Source: Phialophora verrucosa (taxonomy: Eukaryota; Ascomycota; Eurotiomycetes; Chaetothyriales; Herpotrichiellaceae). From it: DNA of 64,000 bases. How positions within the stretch are numbered: position 1 is the first letter of the stretch; each line of letters opens with the position of its first letter. The notes under the pieces were generated by a model. That model was not told the origin of the DNA. It searched no databases and saw only the letters and a list, made by a program, of their open reading frames with translations. Location of the stretch: positions 1,488,001-1,552,000 of the forward strand of contig MSED01000004.1 of the NCBI GenBank assembly GCA_002099365.1, written 5' to 3'. Of this stretch, positions 1 to 11,755 are shown in pieces. The position numbers and the translations under genes were made by a program.

Positions 1-554
1 TCAGCAAATGGCGAAACCGTGCCCCCGGCCACTAGTGAAGTGGCCGATGTTGGCAAAGGGAAGGGGAAGGCGACCGAGCCGGCGGAAGTAACCATGGAGG
101 AGGACGATGATGAGGAGGAGTCCGGTGAAGAAGAAGAAGAGGTACAATCCAGAAGAAAATTACCGTCATCGTCACCCATAACTGACTCTGTTCGTCTCAT
201 AGCAACCCGAACCTGAAGAAGGTAACTTTTGTCCTCCCCTGGACCAAACATCACCTCACTGGTCTCTCTGAAATTTGCGCACACGAGCCCTACTACCTGC
301 ATCACCAGAAAATATTCTCTGACTGAGCGCTCAAAATCACATTGGCGGTATGGGCTGACCCGCATTTAGATGACGAGATGGATGAGATCGACCTGGACAA
401 TATTGTCGAAGGACGCACCCGTCGCAAGCAGATCAACTGGGCCGAAGCTGCTGAGAAGTCGAAGGACGCCGGCGACGAATTAGACGACGAGGAAGACGAC
501 GAGGATGAGGACTTTGAGGCACCTGACGACGAGGACGAGGAGATGAAGGGTTGA
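1..554 (+). CDS. CHZ1: CHZ1-like histone H2A.Z-H2B chaperone, 3' part
   Basis: The 5' end lies before the window. Three exons are visible: 1-141, 203-221 (a 19-nt exon) and 370-554, with GT-AG introns 142-202 and 222-369; phases join cleanly. The product has a highly acidic stretch, then DEIDLDNIVEGRTRRKQINW, then AEAAEKSKDAG, and an acidic tail ending DEDEEMKG. The 'DEID..NIV.GRRTR' core with flanking acidic runs is the signature of the Chz1 motif, a chaperone that carries H2A.Z-H2B dimers for SWR1-dependent deposition in the nucleus. The protein is short and largely disordered, as is normal for the family. The family call rests on the core motif; the first residues and promoter are not seen. 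Confidence 0.82.
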
Positions 555-1449
555 ACAACCAGCCGAACGGGGCCTGCGCATTCTAGCGGAAGAAGCATAG
601 AGTAGGGGAATGTGTGCGGTTGGCGGCTGAGTGACTATGACACGACGTCTTGGTTGTTGGTATTCGAGTTCTGGATACCTCCATCCCTCGCTCACGGATT
701 TCTCCTCAGCACAACCACCGTCTCGACGTCCCTCCATTACCTCATCCAAGGCGCAACTTGTATCACATCATTTCGGGAAGCACTGTGTATCAGGGTTCAA
801 AAAAGAAAAGGCGTCTCGGGAATCATAGTAACCTGCATGATAGGGGACGGAACAATGGATATTACTCGCCTGCATGGAGTGAGATACCCTCGAAGGCGAC
901 TCTAGATATGCCACATCGCAAGATCAAAGAGAGCCGAAGCAATCCAAAGAAACAGTCGACAGTTGACACCGACAATTGTTTTCCCACTTCTACGACTTCG
1001 ACTCCCTCGCAATTGACAATGGCGGACCTGCTGCATTGGGGTTCAGAATCAAATCCCTCGTCCCGCTGAAACTCGCCACCCGACTTGTACTGTAGAGAGA
1101 AGATGCTCCAGCTTTGGAACAAAGCCGTTCCGTTTACGCAAGCCAATCGTGCGTAAAGAAAGACCTGAAGCCCATCGTCCCATGCTACTGACAATTCAAC
1201 TACAGTAGGTCGTCGTGGGAGAAAGCCTCGACCTGTCCATGAGTCTGACTTTGCTTCAAAGCGAGGACGGCTCCAATCCAACGTCATTCATTCGTTTGTT
1301 CATTCATCAACCCATCCATCTCCGCACGTCCCCGAAGGCTCGATGGACTTCATCTCACACAGCACGAACCGCCGACACCAATGCAGCTGCTTTTGAAAAT
1401 CTCAGATCTGATCTTGCCTCTCTGCGCTTGCACGAGTCGTCCAGAACGT
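555..1449. other. Intergenic, convergent 3' regions
   Basis: This stretch separates the 3' ends of two convergent genes. Short open frames here have no recognisable motif and no convincing splice pattern; it probably holds the two 3' untranslated regions. Nothing else was seen. Confidence 0.5.
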
Positions 1450-4113
1450 CTACAGCTCCTGCGCTCTCTTCCGTGAAGGGGGAGTTTCCAAGTACGCTCT
1501 TCTGCCTCGAACAGCTGCCACCCGCCTTCCATTCCTGATGGTCGGCTTTGCTGAAACAGTCCCCTCAACCGGCCTCGGCGCCTCTGCCTCTGCCTCTGCT
1601 GTGGCTCGTTCCTTCCGCCTCGCTGTACAAGTCTTACAGGACCAAAACTTCAATTTGAACCTAATCGTCTCTTCCTCGGGGTTAGAGCCTGTGGCCTTCT
1701 CCTTTCCTTTTTGCGAGGTCGAAGAACGGAGGACGCATCGTAAGTGATACCTCTGCAAGGCTGTTGCGCAACCGGGGTCTTGACAGAAGGTGACGGGGTT
1801 GCGCTTGGGTTTGAATTTGGCCAGTTTGTTGCAGAGTGGGCATATCAGCTCTGGCAAGGGACGCCGCGCCTGCTCCAGCGCCGCCGCTTGCACGGACTCT
1901 TGCGGAACTGCCGTCGCGGGAGGGGGGATTGGAGTCCCAAGCCCGGATGTCGCCAATGGTGTAGTTGCTGCGCTGGTCGTAGGACAAGCCCTCGGCTCAT
2001 CCGTGAAGATCAACTCGTTGACGTCCGCGACCACATCGTCGTCAATCACTTGGCGCTCCTTCAGATTCGCCAAGAACCCAAAGAAGTATGGCAAGAGTTC
2101 ATCGCCTCCGGAGTTCCTCAACCACTCCCTATGTTTCCTCGCAAACCTAATGAGTGAGTTCGAAATGTAGGCCGGATGCTCTAGTTGCTCTTCCATGCGA
2201 TGGCGGTCCCAGCGCTTAGCCAGCTCGCGTTCGTACGTAGACCAGTTCCCCTTCTCTGCGATCAGGTCCAGACGTTCCATCTGCATGGCGATGAGCCACT
2301 CGTTGTCGATCTCGTCGTCCGTTTCAGAACGCGGTCCTTCGCTGGGTGAGACTGGTCGATTGGAAACTGACGTGTACATGCATTGGGGCTTGTTGTTACC
2401 TCGTGATTCAAGGGTGATGGGTCTGATCTTTCGGCGGCGGGCACGGCGGAAATCAGGAACGTCTTTCGCCAACGGGTACCCTCTGGTCGGTCTGCTGGAA
2501 GGTTGGAGCTTGATGGGGCCGCGTCCGCCTATCCAGCTGTGGTCTCCGGCCAAGAAAGCTTGGAGGTCGAATGGTGAGGTTGGCGCAACCCACAGCATCT
2601 CTCCGTCATCTTCGTCTTTCCTAATATTAGGCCGTCTAGGTTGATCCACCTTGATGTGAATCTGGGACGGTCCGTTGGTAGCTCGGTCCATACCCGGCTT
2701 CACAGAAAAGGTGTACTTCGTGTGCATTGTCGTGAGGTGGAACCGCAGTTCTTCCAATGCGCGAAACGGTCTCCCCCTGCATATTGGACATCGGTAGCCA
2801 TGGACCGTGGCAGTTCGATATTCTTCCGCTACATCTGCTCTCCGGACCATCGCGCCAGGGAAACTGTAGCATACTTCTGGCTGGTTTTCTAGCACTGGAT
2901 TGGGAGATGGCCTCCCCTCCAGGATTGCCGTCAGAGGTTCGAGTCCCTGTTGTTTTGCCTTTCCACGCGTATGCATCCCATTAGGCTGGTCTGGTAGGAA
3001 AGAGTTAAGATCCAGTCCTCGACTCTCCTGCTCAACGCGTCCAGCGCCAGCTTTTTGCCACACCGATCTCACTTGAAGGCCGTATTTCGTCCTATACGTT
3101 TTCCCCTCGCGTAAGAAGAAAACGCTGAGCGGAACATTTGTGTCCGGAGGCGTGGGTAGGTGTGTATATCGAGCGACGATGGCACCTTGCAGCCCCTCAG
3201 CCCCACTCTGCTTGATGTCGTGGCCAAAATGGTCGCCATCGCTTTTACCCAAAATAGGCATCGGTGGCCAGAGGCTGCCGGTTTTGCACGGAATGATTTT
3301 GAGTTCCAGAAAGTACTTGTCAATAATCTCCAGGGCCGTCGTGCTGTTCGTGGTCACAGGGACGCGAAGTTCCTCTGCGCTGACAATAAAAGGCTTATCG
3401 AGCTCGATGTCCACAAAGTGGCCGTGGGCACCATTCTCTACCCCAGTCACACGGCAGTCAGACGTCTTTGAGGTGAGCGGGACCGCGGCAAACCCATCTC
3501 GGTTGTCCCATATTGTCAAGTGGCACAAACATCTGACCTTGTCGCGCTTTTGCCTTTTAGCAGGTCTCTGGTCGTCCTCGAGAGAATTCGTATTGAAATT
3601 GAGCTTTTTCCGAATGCTACTCAAATCAAGCATCAGCTCAGCGCCGGCTTGCTGGTGGACTCTTTGCACAATTTGTCGGAATCTGTGACTTCGTCGTATA
3701 TTGGTCTCCGGCTGGGTTCCTCTTGACCGAGGCTGGGGCTGGATCGTCCCCATGGCGGTTCTCATCGTCGAGGCCTGACGCTGGGCGTTAGGAAGTTGCG
3801 CTGTAGGAAGCTCCTCGTCTGCTGAATCGCTATTCACCACCTCAATTAACCCGCTAACTCTCGGAGTGGTTCTTGGCGGGGCGTCGACGGTGTTGTCTGA
3901 ATTTGCGGCAGATAGGGGCCGTGAAGTCATAGAAGTGGGTCCACTTAGTCGTTCCTTGTGGTGCTCTAGGACGCGCGAAATATTCCTCTGTAAGAAGAGA
4001 GGCTGCCGACTCTTTACGCGCTCTTGTTCCCACGTGAAGTGCCCGACCAAATTCTCAGCAAACAGCCTATGCCTCTGCGAAGTGCTGGGGTGATTTTGGA
4101 TCCCGTTCTCCAT
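1450..4113 (-). CDS. SUZ12-like Polycomb (PRC2) subunit with VEFS box
   Basis: Single-exon frame of 887 residues starting at an ATG at 4113. A C2H2 zinc finger lies at residues 439-464 (YRCPICRGRPFRALEELRFH, then a second His). It is followed by a basic linker and, at about 555-695, a VEFS-box-like region with conserved NEWL and a run containing KHREWL. This order, a single C2H2 finger followed by a VEFS box, defines SUZ12, the scaffold of PRC2 that supports H3K27 methylation. Residues 130-350 look like the divergent N-terminal part of fungal Suz12. A C-terminal Cys/His cluster (about 758-815: CPLC, CQDPGC, H..C, CKTC) resembles a PHD or zinc-ribbon and is unusual for animal SUZ12. The VEFS call is from memory of the family, not a profile search. 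Confidence 0.78.
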   Translation of the reverse strand: MENGIQNHPSTSQRHRLFAENLVGHFTWEQERVKSRQPLFLQRNISRVLEHHKERLSGPTSMTSRPLSAANSDNTVDAPPRTTPRVSGLIEVVNSDSADEELPTAQLPNAQRQASTMRTAMGTIQPQPRSRGTQPETNIRRSHRFRQIVQRVHQQAGAELMLDLSSIRKKLNFNTNSLEDDQRPAKRQKRDKVRCLCHLTIWDNRDGFAAVPLTSKTSDCRVTGVENGAHGHFVDIELDKPFIVSAEELRVPVTTNSTTALEIIDKYFLELKIIPCKTGSLWPPMPILGKSDGDHFGHDIKQSGAEGLQGAIVARYTHLPTPPDTNVPLSVFFLREGKTYRTKYGLQVRSVWQKAGAGRVEQESRGLDLNSFLPDQPNGMHTRGKAKQQGLEPLTAILEGRPSPNPVLENQPEVCYSFPGAMVRRADVAEEYRTATVHGYRCPICRGRPFRALEELRFHLTTMHTKYTFSVKPGMDRATNGPSQIHIKVDQPRRPNIRKDEDDGEMLWVAPTSPFDLQAFLAGDHSWIGGRGPIKLQPSSRPTRGYPLAKDVPDFRRARRRKIRPITLESRGNNKPQCMYTSVSNRPVSPSEGPRSETDDEIDNEWLIAMQMERLDLIAEKGNWSTYERELAKRWDRHRMEEQLEHPAYISNSLIRFARKHREWLRNSGGDELLPYFFGFLANLKERQVIDDDVVADVNELIFTDEPRACPTTSAATTPLATSGLGTPIPPPATAVPQESVQAAALEQARRPLPELICPLCNKLAKFKPKRNPVTFCQDPGCATALQRYHLRCVLRSSTSQKGKEKATGSNPEEETIRFKLKFWSCKTCTARRKERATAEAEAEAPRPVEGTVSAKPTIRNGRRVAAVRGRRAYLETPPSRKRAQEL

Positions 4114-7100
4114 GCTGGGCGGTTTAAGCCAGCCCGCTGTGATGTTGTCCTAAGCCCATGGTCAGTGGCACAACAGAAAATGGCGTTTTCTGTCTAACTT
4201 TGGCCGACAGCCAAGCGCCAAAAAGCAATGACCAGGCAGAAAACGAGTGTGGTTGAGAGTTCCAGCGACTAGAACCCCATTGAAAGGGATAGCGATAATA
4301 CTGACAAAAATCAAATCCGTCTGTCTCAGAAGTCCCTTAGTTCAACGCGCCTAATTCGTGCTGAGCGAAGCTTCGAAGGAGACGCGGAAAGGCCCATCGG
4401 TGTACGGGGTACGAGGTCCATAGAACTCTGTCGTCTTTCCCTGAAGTCGTCTATTGAAACGCGCCATGTGGGGCCCCGCTGCTCTACCGAGTAAGAGCGA
4501 CCAACCGCTTGTATCGCTGCCGAGGCGCATTCCCTTCCCTTAGCGTGATCCGGATAGCTCAATACAAGTGCAGTGAGCGCTCGCCGCCTAGAACTTGCAT
4601 TAGTAGAGTGAACGAGGTTCTAGTTTAGCTTGCTGTGTCGGCAATGCAGCCGCCCAGCCTGTGAGGCGTCAACGAGCATGGGGTTAGGGCATCCCGGAGA
4701 CGAGGATGAGCACCTTTCCGGAAAGCTGATCGGAGCATGGGAGGACGGCTGTGGGCGGCCCAACTTGTGACGTGTCATTCTAAAGAAAGGTTTTGGACCA
4801 TCCACTAATTAGCTATGCGCTGAGCGTGGCCGAGTCGAGCCGAGGTGAATAAACAAAACGTCTGACAGCCCCATTTTACGGCTCGTGGTTTGTTCCGCTC
4901 CGGCTCGCATGAGGCTTTGTCGAAGTGCCGACAGCTTCTGAGCTACTCTCGTGGACAATCCCCTTCGCACATTTCTTCTTGTTGAAGTCTGCACTTACAC
5001 GGGCCCAGAAAACTTCAAGAATAGAATGAAGGGAACTCGGACGCTCCGGGTTTGGTGGTTGTACGCGTCTCTCTAGATATGTGTGAGATAGAGTCCTCTG
5101 GCTACGGGAGTGTTACCGGCATCAAGCGCCGGAGACGCGTCAAAGCTGCCTCGGATGCGCTTTGTTGGCCAGTATGCAACGACGCAAACATTTCCTGGGA
5201 TCAGATTCATGGGATAGAACTCGCAGAATTCGATTGTTGAAGCTAAGGGTTCGTCATCGTTACCTTCACCGAACCCGCCTTCGGAGTCCTCCCATTCTAT
5301 GCCCTTCTTTCTTCCAAGAGTATGATCAATGCCAAAGATATATTCTCGAACGTCAATTATGCCGACTCCAAAGCCGGGCTTTTAGTCAGTCATACTCCTC
5401 ACAGGAATGCAGACACTCTCAGAGCCGTTAGTTGCTAAAATCCAATCCCCAAAATCTTGGGCATTTCTAAAGCGACATAGACTCACCTGCATTGAAGGCC
5501 TAACAGCCCTCAGGGTTCGAAACTAAACTGTGCAACAGCTTTAGCAGTGCATGCCACGGGTCTGTCTCGAGTATAAAGGTGACTGCGTCAATGGAACGAC
5601 GCAGAATCGTCCCCCCTGGTCAACTCGTCTGTCCTTATTTCCTTCTGCGTCCTTTATGGCCCAATCCCCTACCGAGCTAGAAACATTTTCTTCTCGGGGC
5701 TCCGGCGGTCAGTGCTTGCCTATCGACCAGCGTCGGCCCAGACAGTACAGTGTTGATGCTCGGCTTGGGGACAAAGAGGCAAACAGATGCTCTGACCGCA
5801 ACCGGATTTCAGACAATCAACATGCAGGGAGGGCCAGTAATTATCGGACCAAGTCATACCTATTTTAGGCAGGGACCGCGGCTCACATGCGACGAGAAGC
5901 ATCAAATAGAGGTCCGTTATGCCAGTAACTATCATCGCTTCTTGAGCGGTCAGAAGACTTCAGGATTTAGACCTTTGGTGCTCAATTTTTCCAACTGAGT
6001 CGATAATTCCTCGCGAGTACGTCTTTGGCGCCGGCGGAGGTACATAAGATCTGCCATGGAGCGCTGCATGCGTAGCCGTTACATAGCTCCGGAATTGCCT
6101 TTGAATGCTATTCTCCCGGTATCTGTATGGCGAATTCGAAGATGTGAGGCATCATGTACCGGAAGAAGGCTCGATCTGCATGGTGATGCTTTGCAAAGTT
6201 CGACTTTCAGCGTCACCGGCTCTTGAACAGCTGTCATGACTTCAGTCAAGGTCATCGTCCTTGGCCACGAATGAATATGGCCTGACTGCACCCCACCCTG
6301 GGGCGAAGTTGACGTGCCAGCTATTAGAGTCCCTCCGGGGTTGCAGCAGTCACGTAGTCCGGGCGTTTTACACGTACTCAAATGGACACTGGTTTGCCCT
6401 GCCTCAAGTCTAATCGATTCATTACTCTTTGCGCTGTTTTCGCCAGTGCCACAATTGCAGCAGCGCCAGACAACCGTAGTTTGACATTCTGATTCCACCT
6501 CGGCTTTGCAATTGCCTCACATGTGGCAATGTGACATCTGCGGCAGTGTTGTGACGGCCCAAGCGCGAAAACTGCTCGAAGGAATGGCATCCGACATGGT
6601 GTTCAGTCATACAAGAAGAGGGGGAAATGACAAACAGGAGTTAGAAGGGCAAGCTAGGCAGTCATAGACTGCGCTTTCCGGTTAACGCTTCTGAAAACAA
6701 AGATTCCGACTCAAGGGTCGAGCTCTCATACTAATTGGGCGAAGGGCGCATTGCGGCGGTGTTTGGAAGTGATGCGCTGGCACGAGGCACTTGAACCAAT
6801 GAGTGCATGTCAGGGAGAAGTTGGGGAGGTGGGAGGCGGTTGCCCTGCAGTTGGAGGGGCGGCTAGCACGTCGGTCTCTTGCAAAAGCAAGCTCTACAGA
6901 CGCACGCCTTATCGCCTGCGTCTGGGCTGGGTACCAGGTTACGTTTGCTCATGTCCAAGCATGCACTCTGCCACTGTAGACAGGGCGAGTCCTACCAACC
7001 AGGCGCTGAGACGCCCGGGCTAGACCTGTAGACATCATGCGGCTCTACCTGTCTTGATAGTATGGTACAGTATTAAACAGCTCATCCGACCCGGAATTTC

Positions 7101-7168
7101 TCCTCCAAGTGGTACAGAGTTCCAGCACAGCCTTTGGATCCGAACTCCTCCGCAGTGGCAAACCCGAT
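4114..7168. other. Gene-poor stretch, no supported gene
   Basis: About 3 kb between the SUZ12 start and the next gene. Only short frames are present on either strand and none forms a spliced model with recognised domains. A minus-strand frame at 6079-6498 carries a WRCCNCG motif reminiscent of small fungal zinc-binding proteins but has no ATG at its open end. No tRNA or repeat family was recognised. It could hold promoter, a non-coding transcript, or a decayed gene too far gone to read. Confidence 0.45.
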
Positions 7169-8744
7169 ATGCACGTCTCGGTCACTGAGATGGAGGAGCT
7201 CAGCACCAAAAGCAGTCGCAGTACCGTTTCCACACCTCCGATGTCCGCGTTTCAGCCGAATTCGCTCTCAAAGACCAAATCATGGAGAGCGGCAGTGCTT
7301 TCAAAGATAGGGACATCCACAGGGGCTGGGAAGGGATCCATGGAGACTGAACTTGAAGGTAAGTGCATACCAACCATTCGGGACGGAGAATGGGTCTGAC
7401 CATCATGCAGCTGCAATCCTCCAAAGAGCCACGATCAAATTCGAGACTGTCACGCAGAGACTCCGTCTAGCCGTGACTGGAAGGGAAGAACTCGATGGGC
7501 TGCGGCAGAAGTCGTGGTTGTGGTACCTCAAGCACCTGCAATGGAAACTCATCCCTCTCTGGGATAATCTGATGCTCGCAACTCTTGCAGGGGTGAAGCA
7601 AGGTCAGAAGCACGACGAACTTCCCGCAATGACCGAAGCACGCCGCGTATTCGGAGAGATTGCTGGGAGTCTGTTTGGTTATGGGGAGATAACGCTGGCT
7701 GACGTTGCGGATCGGCTGAAGAGTGTCAATCTCGAGGATGGGAACAAGAATGCGGGTACCGTGTCTCTGTTGCGTGACACCCATGGAGACTTACCTACTC
7801 ACCTAGCATTCCAGGTGACTGGATGGCTGACTGGCCTTTGGGATCCATTAGCGGATGTGTCCAGCCCATCCTTTCGGCTGACAGGGCACCTCCCACCCCG
7901 ACGGCGAGCTGGCATTCGGCCCGATCCAATAATTCGCAATACCAATCTTCCCATCAAAAGCTGGCAAAACCAGCCTCTTCATCGTGTTGCGGGACGGTTC
8001 GGGAAACTATTCCCCAGTCCGGCTCTCTCCATCCATGACGACACACTTGGAAGCCGAGACGTCGAGTCTGCGTGCGTTACAGCAGCGTATATCTCATGGC
8101 ACAGTTTGAAGGATATTGTGGGTGTGACGCTCCAGTGGACGGCGACTTTGGGCCAGCATCTGGAGTACAATCAGCAAGAGAAAAAGCTTTATGTCTTCAA
8201 GCATCCTTCGATCTGCTTGTTGCTTTGCCGTGACGACCCACAGACACTTCTCTCTGATGTCTTTCTTCAGCAACAACGAGAGCATTCATCAAGCCAACCA
8301 CTTGGTGTCCTGCAAGGAGTAGAGTTTGACGGATATCTTGCGGAAGTTCTGCTTTCGTACCAACTGATCTTCGCACGAAACTCCGTGTCAAGAAAAAGCA
8401 TCAAACGAAGACTTGCTGAGCTCGGAGTAGAGTGTGACCCTCTGCTGAAGACATTATGCACAGCGACCAGGGACAACCAGGACGTGAACCTGCTATATGC
8501 AGAGCTTCATGCAGAGCCGGCAGAAAATTATGTGCCAATTGCCGACTTCCCCTTTCTTGCGAAGAAGCTCATCCAGCTACAGAAGCTGAGTATGGGTCGC
8601 AACCCTCATTCATTCCGAAGGCTTTGGAGGGATCGCCGCAATTTACTGGCTTGGTTCGCGCTCTGGGCTGTACTAATCATCACAGTGCTGACCCTGATCT
8701 TCCAGATGTTGCAACTTGTCTTTCAGATCTGGTCACCAATTTAA
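7169..8744 (+). CDS. Orphan fungal protein with C-terminal membrane anchor
   Basis: Two exons, 7169-7358 and 7411-8744, joined over a 52-nt intron (GTAAGT...GCAG), give 507 residues. The ATG at 7169 is the first in frame after an upstream stop at 7058; an additional upstream exon is possible. The N-terminus is Ser/Thr-rich. The middle is mainly helical with no domain I recognise. The last 35 residues contain one strongly hydrophobic segment (LLAWFALWAVLIITVLTLIF) preceded by a basic RRLWRDRR patch, so a tail anchor or single membrane helix is likely. This architecture, a long soluble part plus a Trp/Phe-rich terminal helix, occurs in many uncharacterised Pezizomycotina proteins. No function can be assigned. 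Confidence 0.68.
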
Positions 8745-9480
8745 TGGCACGCATACAGTACAGTAATGAGGTTGAGGAGTTCGGCGTCTCGAGCACAAGT
8801 TGAAAGGAACTGGTGGGAGCGCATTGCGAATGATACCCCGTCTGTTTGTCTTCCTGAGGTGGGTCCTTTGGGTGCGAGAGTCGAGGGATTAGCTCATCGT
8901 AGATTCAAGACTGTGTACGATCAACACTTGGAGCGATCATTAAGCTGGCGTTAAGGCTCATAGGTTGTATGCAAAGGAAGGATGAAAAATAACCGTATCA
9001 GGTCAGAAGGGGTAACAATATCTTCCTCGAAGTTGTTGAAGAATGATGAGCGAAGAAGGTGGAATGCGGAATGATATTGTTCCATGTTCCGCTCGGACTT
9101 TAGCGGCACGTGAAGGGAGGGGCCCTGGCGGCGATCATCCGGCCAAACATTCTCTTCTTCACAATCGACTTTCACGATACCTGCTCACCCATTCATGTTG
9201 AACGTTTTATTGCTGCCGCATTGCGCTATTTGCATGCGCACTGCCACAGTGAAGATGTCACAAGCACGGTGTGCATTACAGTACACGCTTTTATCACGTC
9301 ACTGCTAACCATTGTTAAACCCTCCCCTCACAGAACCTTGCTTTATCTCGCCTGAAACCTCATTTAATATCCAGGCTGAACCCGTTCAAGCTCTTGCCAG
9401 CAAAGCCCACGGCGGCTGATTCTTCAAGGTCTCACTCCATAGTCTAGTGTTTTGGCATTAGTCCGAGCTTGGCTTGAGCG
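8745..9480. other. Intergenic spacer
   Basis: Tandem-orientation spacer: the 3' region of the membrane-anchored orphan followed by the upstream region of the oxygenase gene. No coding signal, repeat or RNA gene was recognised. Confidence 0.45.
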
Positions 9481-10562
9481 ATGCCGGATGTACGTTCAAC
9501 CCTCGAGTTTCTGGCCCGACTGCCACTATACAAGACCGAGAAACCATACCTCTATCTACCCGGCAAAGACGAAGGCCTCGACCCAAACGTCGCAAAACTC
9601 GATAATCTGGAGTATGAGCACCATTCTGGAATCCTGATACGGGACGTGCGTCAGCATCCTGAGCTCAACTTTGACGATTGTGGCTTCGAATTTCACGAGT
9701 ATCCGTCCCGGTACAAGCAATTTGACACACCTGCAGACACCGAGGCATATCGAGCTGAAACTGAGCAAATACTAAAGAAGCGGTTCAACGCGGAGAGGGT
9801 AATGGTTTACGACATTCGATTGAGAAAGAACGATACTTTCAATCGCTCTGAATTTGACGTCTACGATCCGTTGCTCGTCGAAGGTCCAGCGAAAGGTGCC
9901 CACAATGGTAGGGACAACGATTGACTCTGCGCGAGAATGGGGACTGGCGAAGCTCACTAATTACAGACGTCACCTTCCACTCAGCCCCCAATATCGTGAA
10001 GCGTCACCTTCCGCAAGCAGAGTGCCGCACCTACCTGCAACCAGGATATCGCATTCGGATCTTGAAGTGAGTTACTGCACTTGACTGTGTGACTACTAGT
10101 CCAGTACTGACAGTCGGAAGCACCTGGCGCCCCCTGAATAAAGTTTTGGAGGACAGGCCACTTGCATTCTGTGACTCACGGACAGTTGACGCGGAAGACC
10201 TCATGCCGACCGACAGGATCCTTCCAGATCGAGTGGGAGAAGTCTACTACCTGCAGCACAATCCGAATCAGCAATGGTGAGTTGTACACTGTCACGATGA
10301 TACCAGCTAAGTCCTCGAAGGTATTGGATTGATAAACAGCGGAATGAGGAGATGGCCATCTTCTTGGCGTTCGATACCGACCGGAAAGAAGGCGGCGCGC
10401 GATGCAAGTCACACCTCCAATATCTAATGTTGGCCATTCCATCGGCTAACCGAAGGCGCAGTCTGTCCCCATGTCTCCTTTGACAACCCAAATGCTCCCG
10501 AGGGCGTAGCCAAGCGCGAGTCTGTTGAATGCCGTGCAATCGTGATCACAAAAGTCTCATGA
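9481..10562 (+). CDS. CmcJ/AsaB-like (GA4-desaturase family) oxygenase
   Basis: Five exons (9481-9907, 9967-10066, 10121-10276, 10321-10403, 10462-10562) give 288 residues with all phases consistent. The fourth intron starts with GC (GCAAGT) and ends AG; using it restores the family motif ARFCPHVSFDNP. Recognisable family blocks are TLEFLARLPLYKTEKPYL near the N-terminus, GPAKGAHNDVTFHSAP, NTWRPLN, VEDRPLA-like LEDRPLAFCD, and RVGEVYYLQHNPNQQWYW. The family covers fungal GA4 desaturase, AsaB and bacterial CmcJ, presumed Fe(II)/2-oxoglutarate-type hydroxylases or desaturases in secondary metabolism. His141-x-Asp143 and His259 are candidate iron ligands (inference). Intron 1 splits the Asp codon of that HxD. 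No other biosynthetic gene adjoins it, so its substrate is unknown. Confidence 0.85.
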
Positions 10563-11755
10563 TGGTATTACTGAGATGTGGCGCAGGTATTGCACAATGA
10601 GGAGCAGTCTCTCGGGTCATGCAGTCGTGGTTTTAATACCGCATAGGCCTGAGGTCGAGGCGCAAGTCAATATGCGGAGTGAATGGATCAGGGATCGATA
10701 CCGCCGTGCGGGTTCGTTTCCTCATTTTGCAAGCGTGGAAGTTGCACCCAGTAACTCAAAGCATCACAAACCCAACGAAGTGAGGGGGAAATGTCCTCGT
10801 GTCCTCGGAGAGGAGCTCCTGTCTAAGCTCTGTACTCGGTCCCCGGCGATACCGGGAAAGGCTGTCTGAGCGGGGGTGTCGCCATCTCATGAGATATTAT
10901 GCTTCTTCCTCTGATGCGCAAGCGAGGGAATACTGTCAATGAGGGCAAGAGAAGCTCTAACCAGTAGGCGTAAATACCGAGCCTACCCCATATCCGACCA
11001 TGGAAGCCTAGAAAGCACGAAGAACGAGTATCATGCACCTAAGTGGGGAGACGGTTTGAACGGCAGGGATGGTCTGGAAAGGACGATCTTTGCTGTTAGG
11101 CTCAGCCTCGACCTTATCTCAGAGACATTCGAACAGCGTGAACAGCAACTATTCCGATCTGTTATCGCGGTTGCGTGGCCTTTAGCCACTGCTGCAATCT
11201 CCCTCGCAAGCCGAGCGCGATCAGGAGAGCGGAAATCTCCCCCTTCACCGCTTCACAGGCTGTGCTGTTCCTTGAGCATAAGCTCGTAATTGGAGCATAG
11301 ATTGCAGTGAATTGCGGCCACAGGAAATGACTGAGGCAGTTCTGAGCGAGCGTGCCTAACTTACCGTAACCAGCAAGTGAAGTCCCTTGTCACTTGCCCC
11401 TCATGACCTGGCGACAACAAAGTGAAGTGGCCTCCTGTTTGGCGGAGGGGCTGCGCCTCAAAAATTTCCTCGCTGCTGGTTTCCTTCTGCTCTGTGCAAC
11501 TACGTATCATTCTCGAATCACAATCTCCTTCAGCAACGGTGAGCTGGCAACATTCCTCGGATCTGAGTGGGCTCCCCTACAGCATCCGGATTGACTAACC
11601 GCTCGGGCGGTGCTAGGTCACTAGCGTTCCCAGCAACAATACCGAGTACAGCACAGCCCGATCTCGAAGCCTTCCACGCCCAACCACAACATACATATCA
11701 CTTCGCGTCGGACCCTTCTCTGCAACACCAGTCTCAGCATACATTCCAGGCAAAG
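10563..11755. other. Intergenic spacer
   Basis: No supported gene. Short plus-strand frames near 10576-10869 and 10939-11289 show no domain and no convincing splice sites. The last 150 nt probably form the 5' untranslated exon of the small gene that follows. Confidence 0.4.

Noticed and set aside
2935..2946. GGTTCGAGTCC string like a tRNA B box
   Set aside because: It lies inside the SUZ12 coding region and has no A box or cloverleaf pairing upstream.
5510..5530. GGTTCGAAAC string in the gene desert
   Set aside because: Not followed by the CC needed for a B box and no tRNA arms can be drawn.
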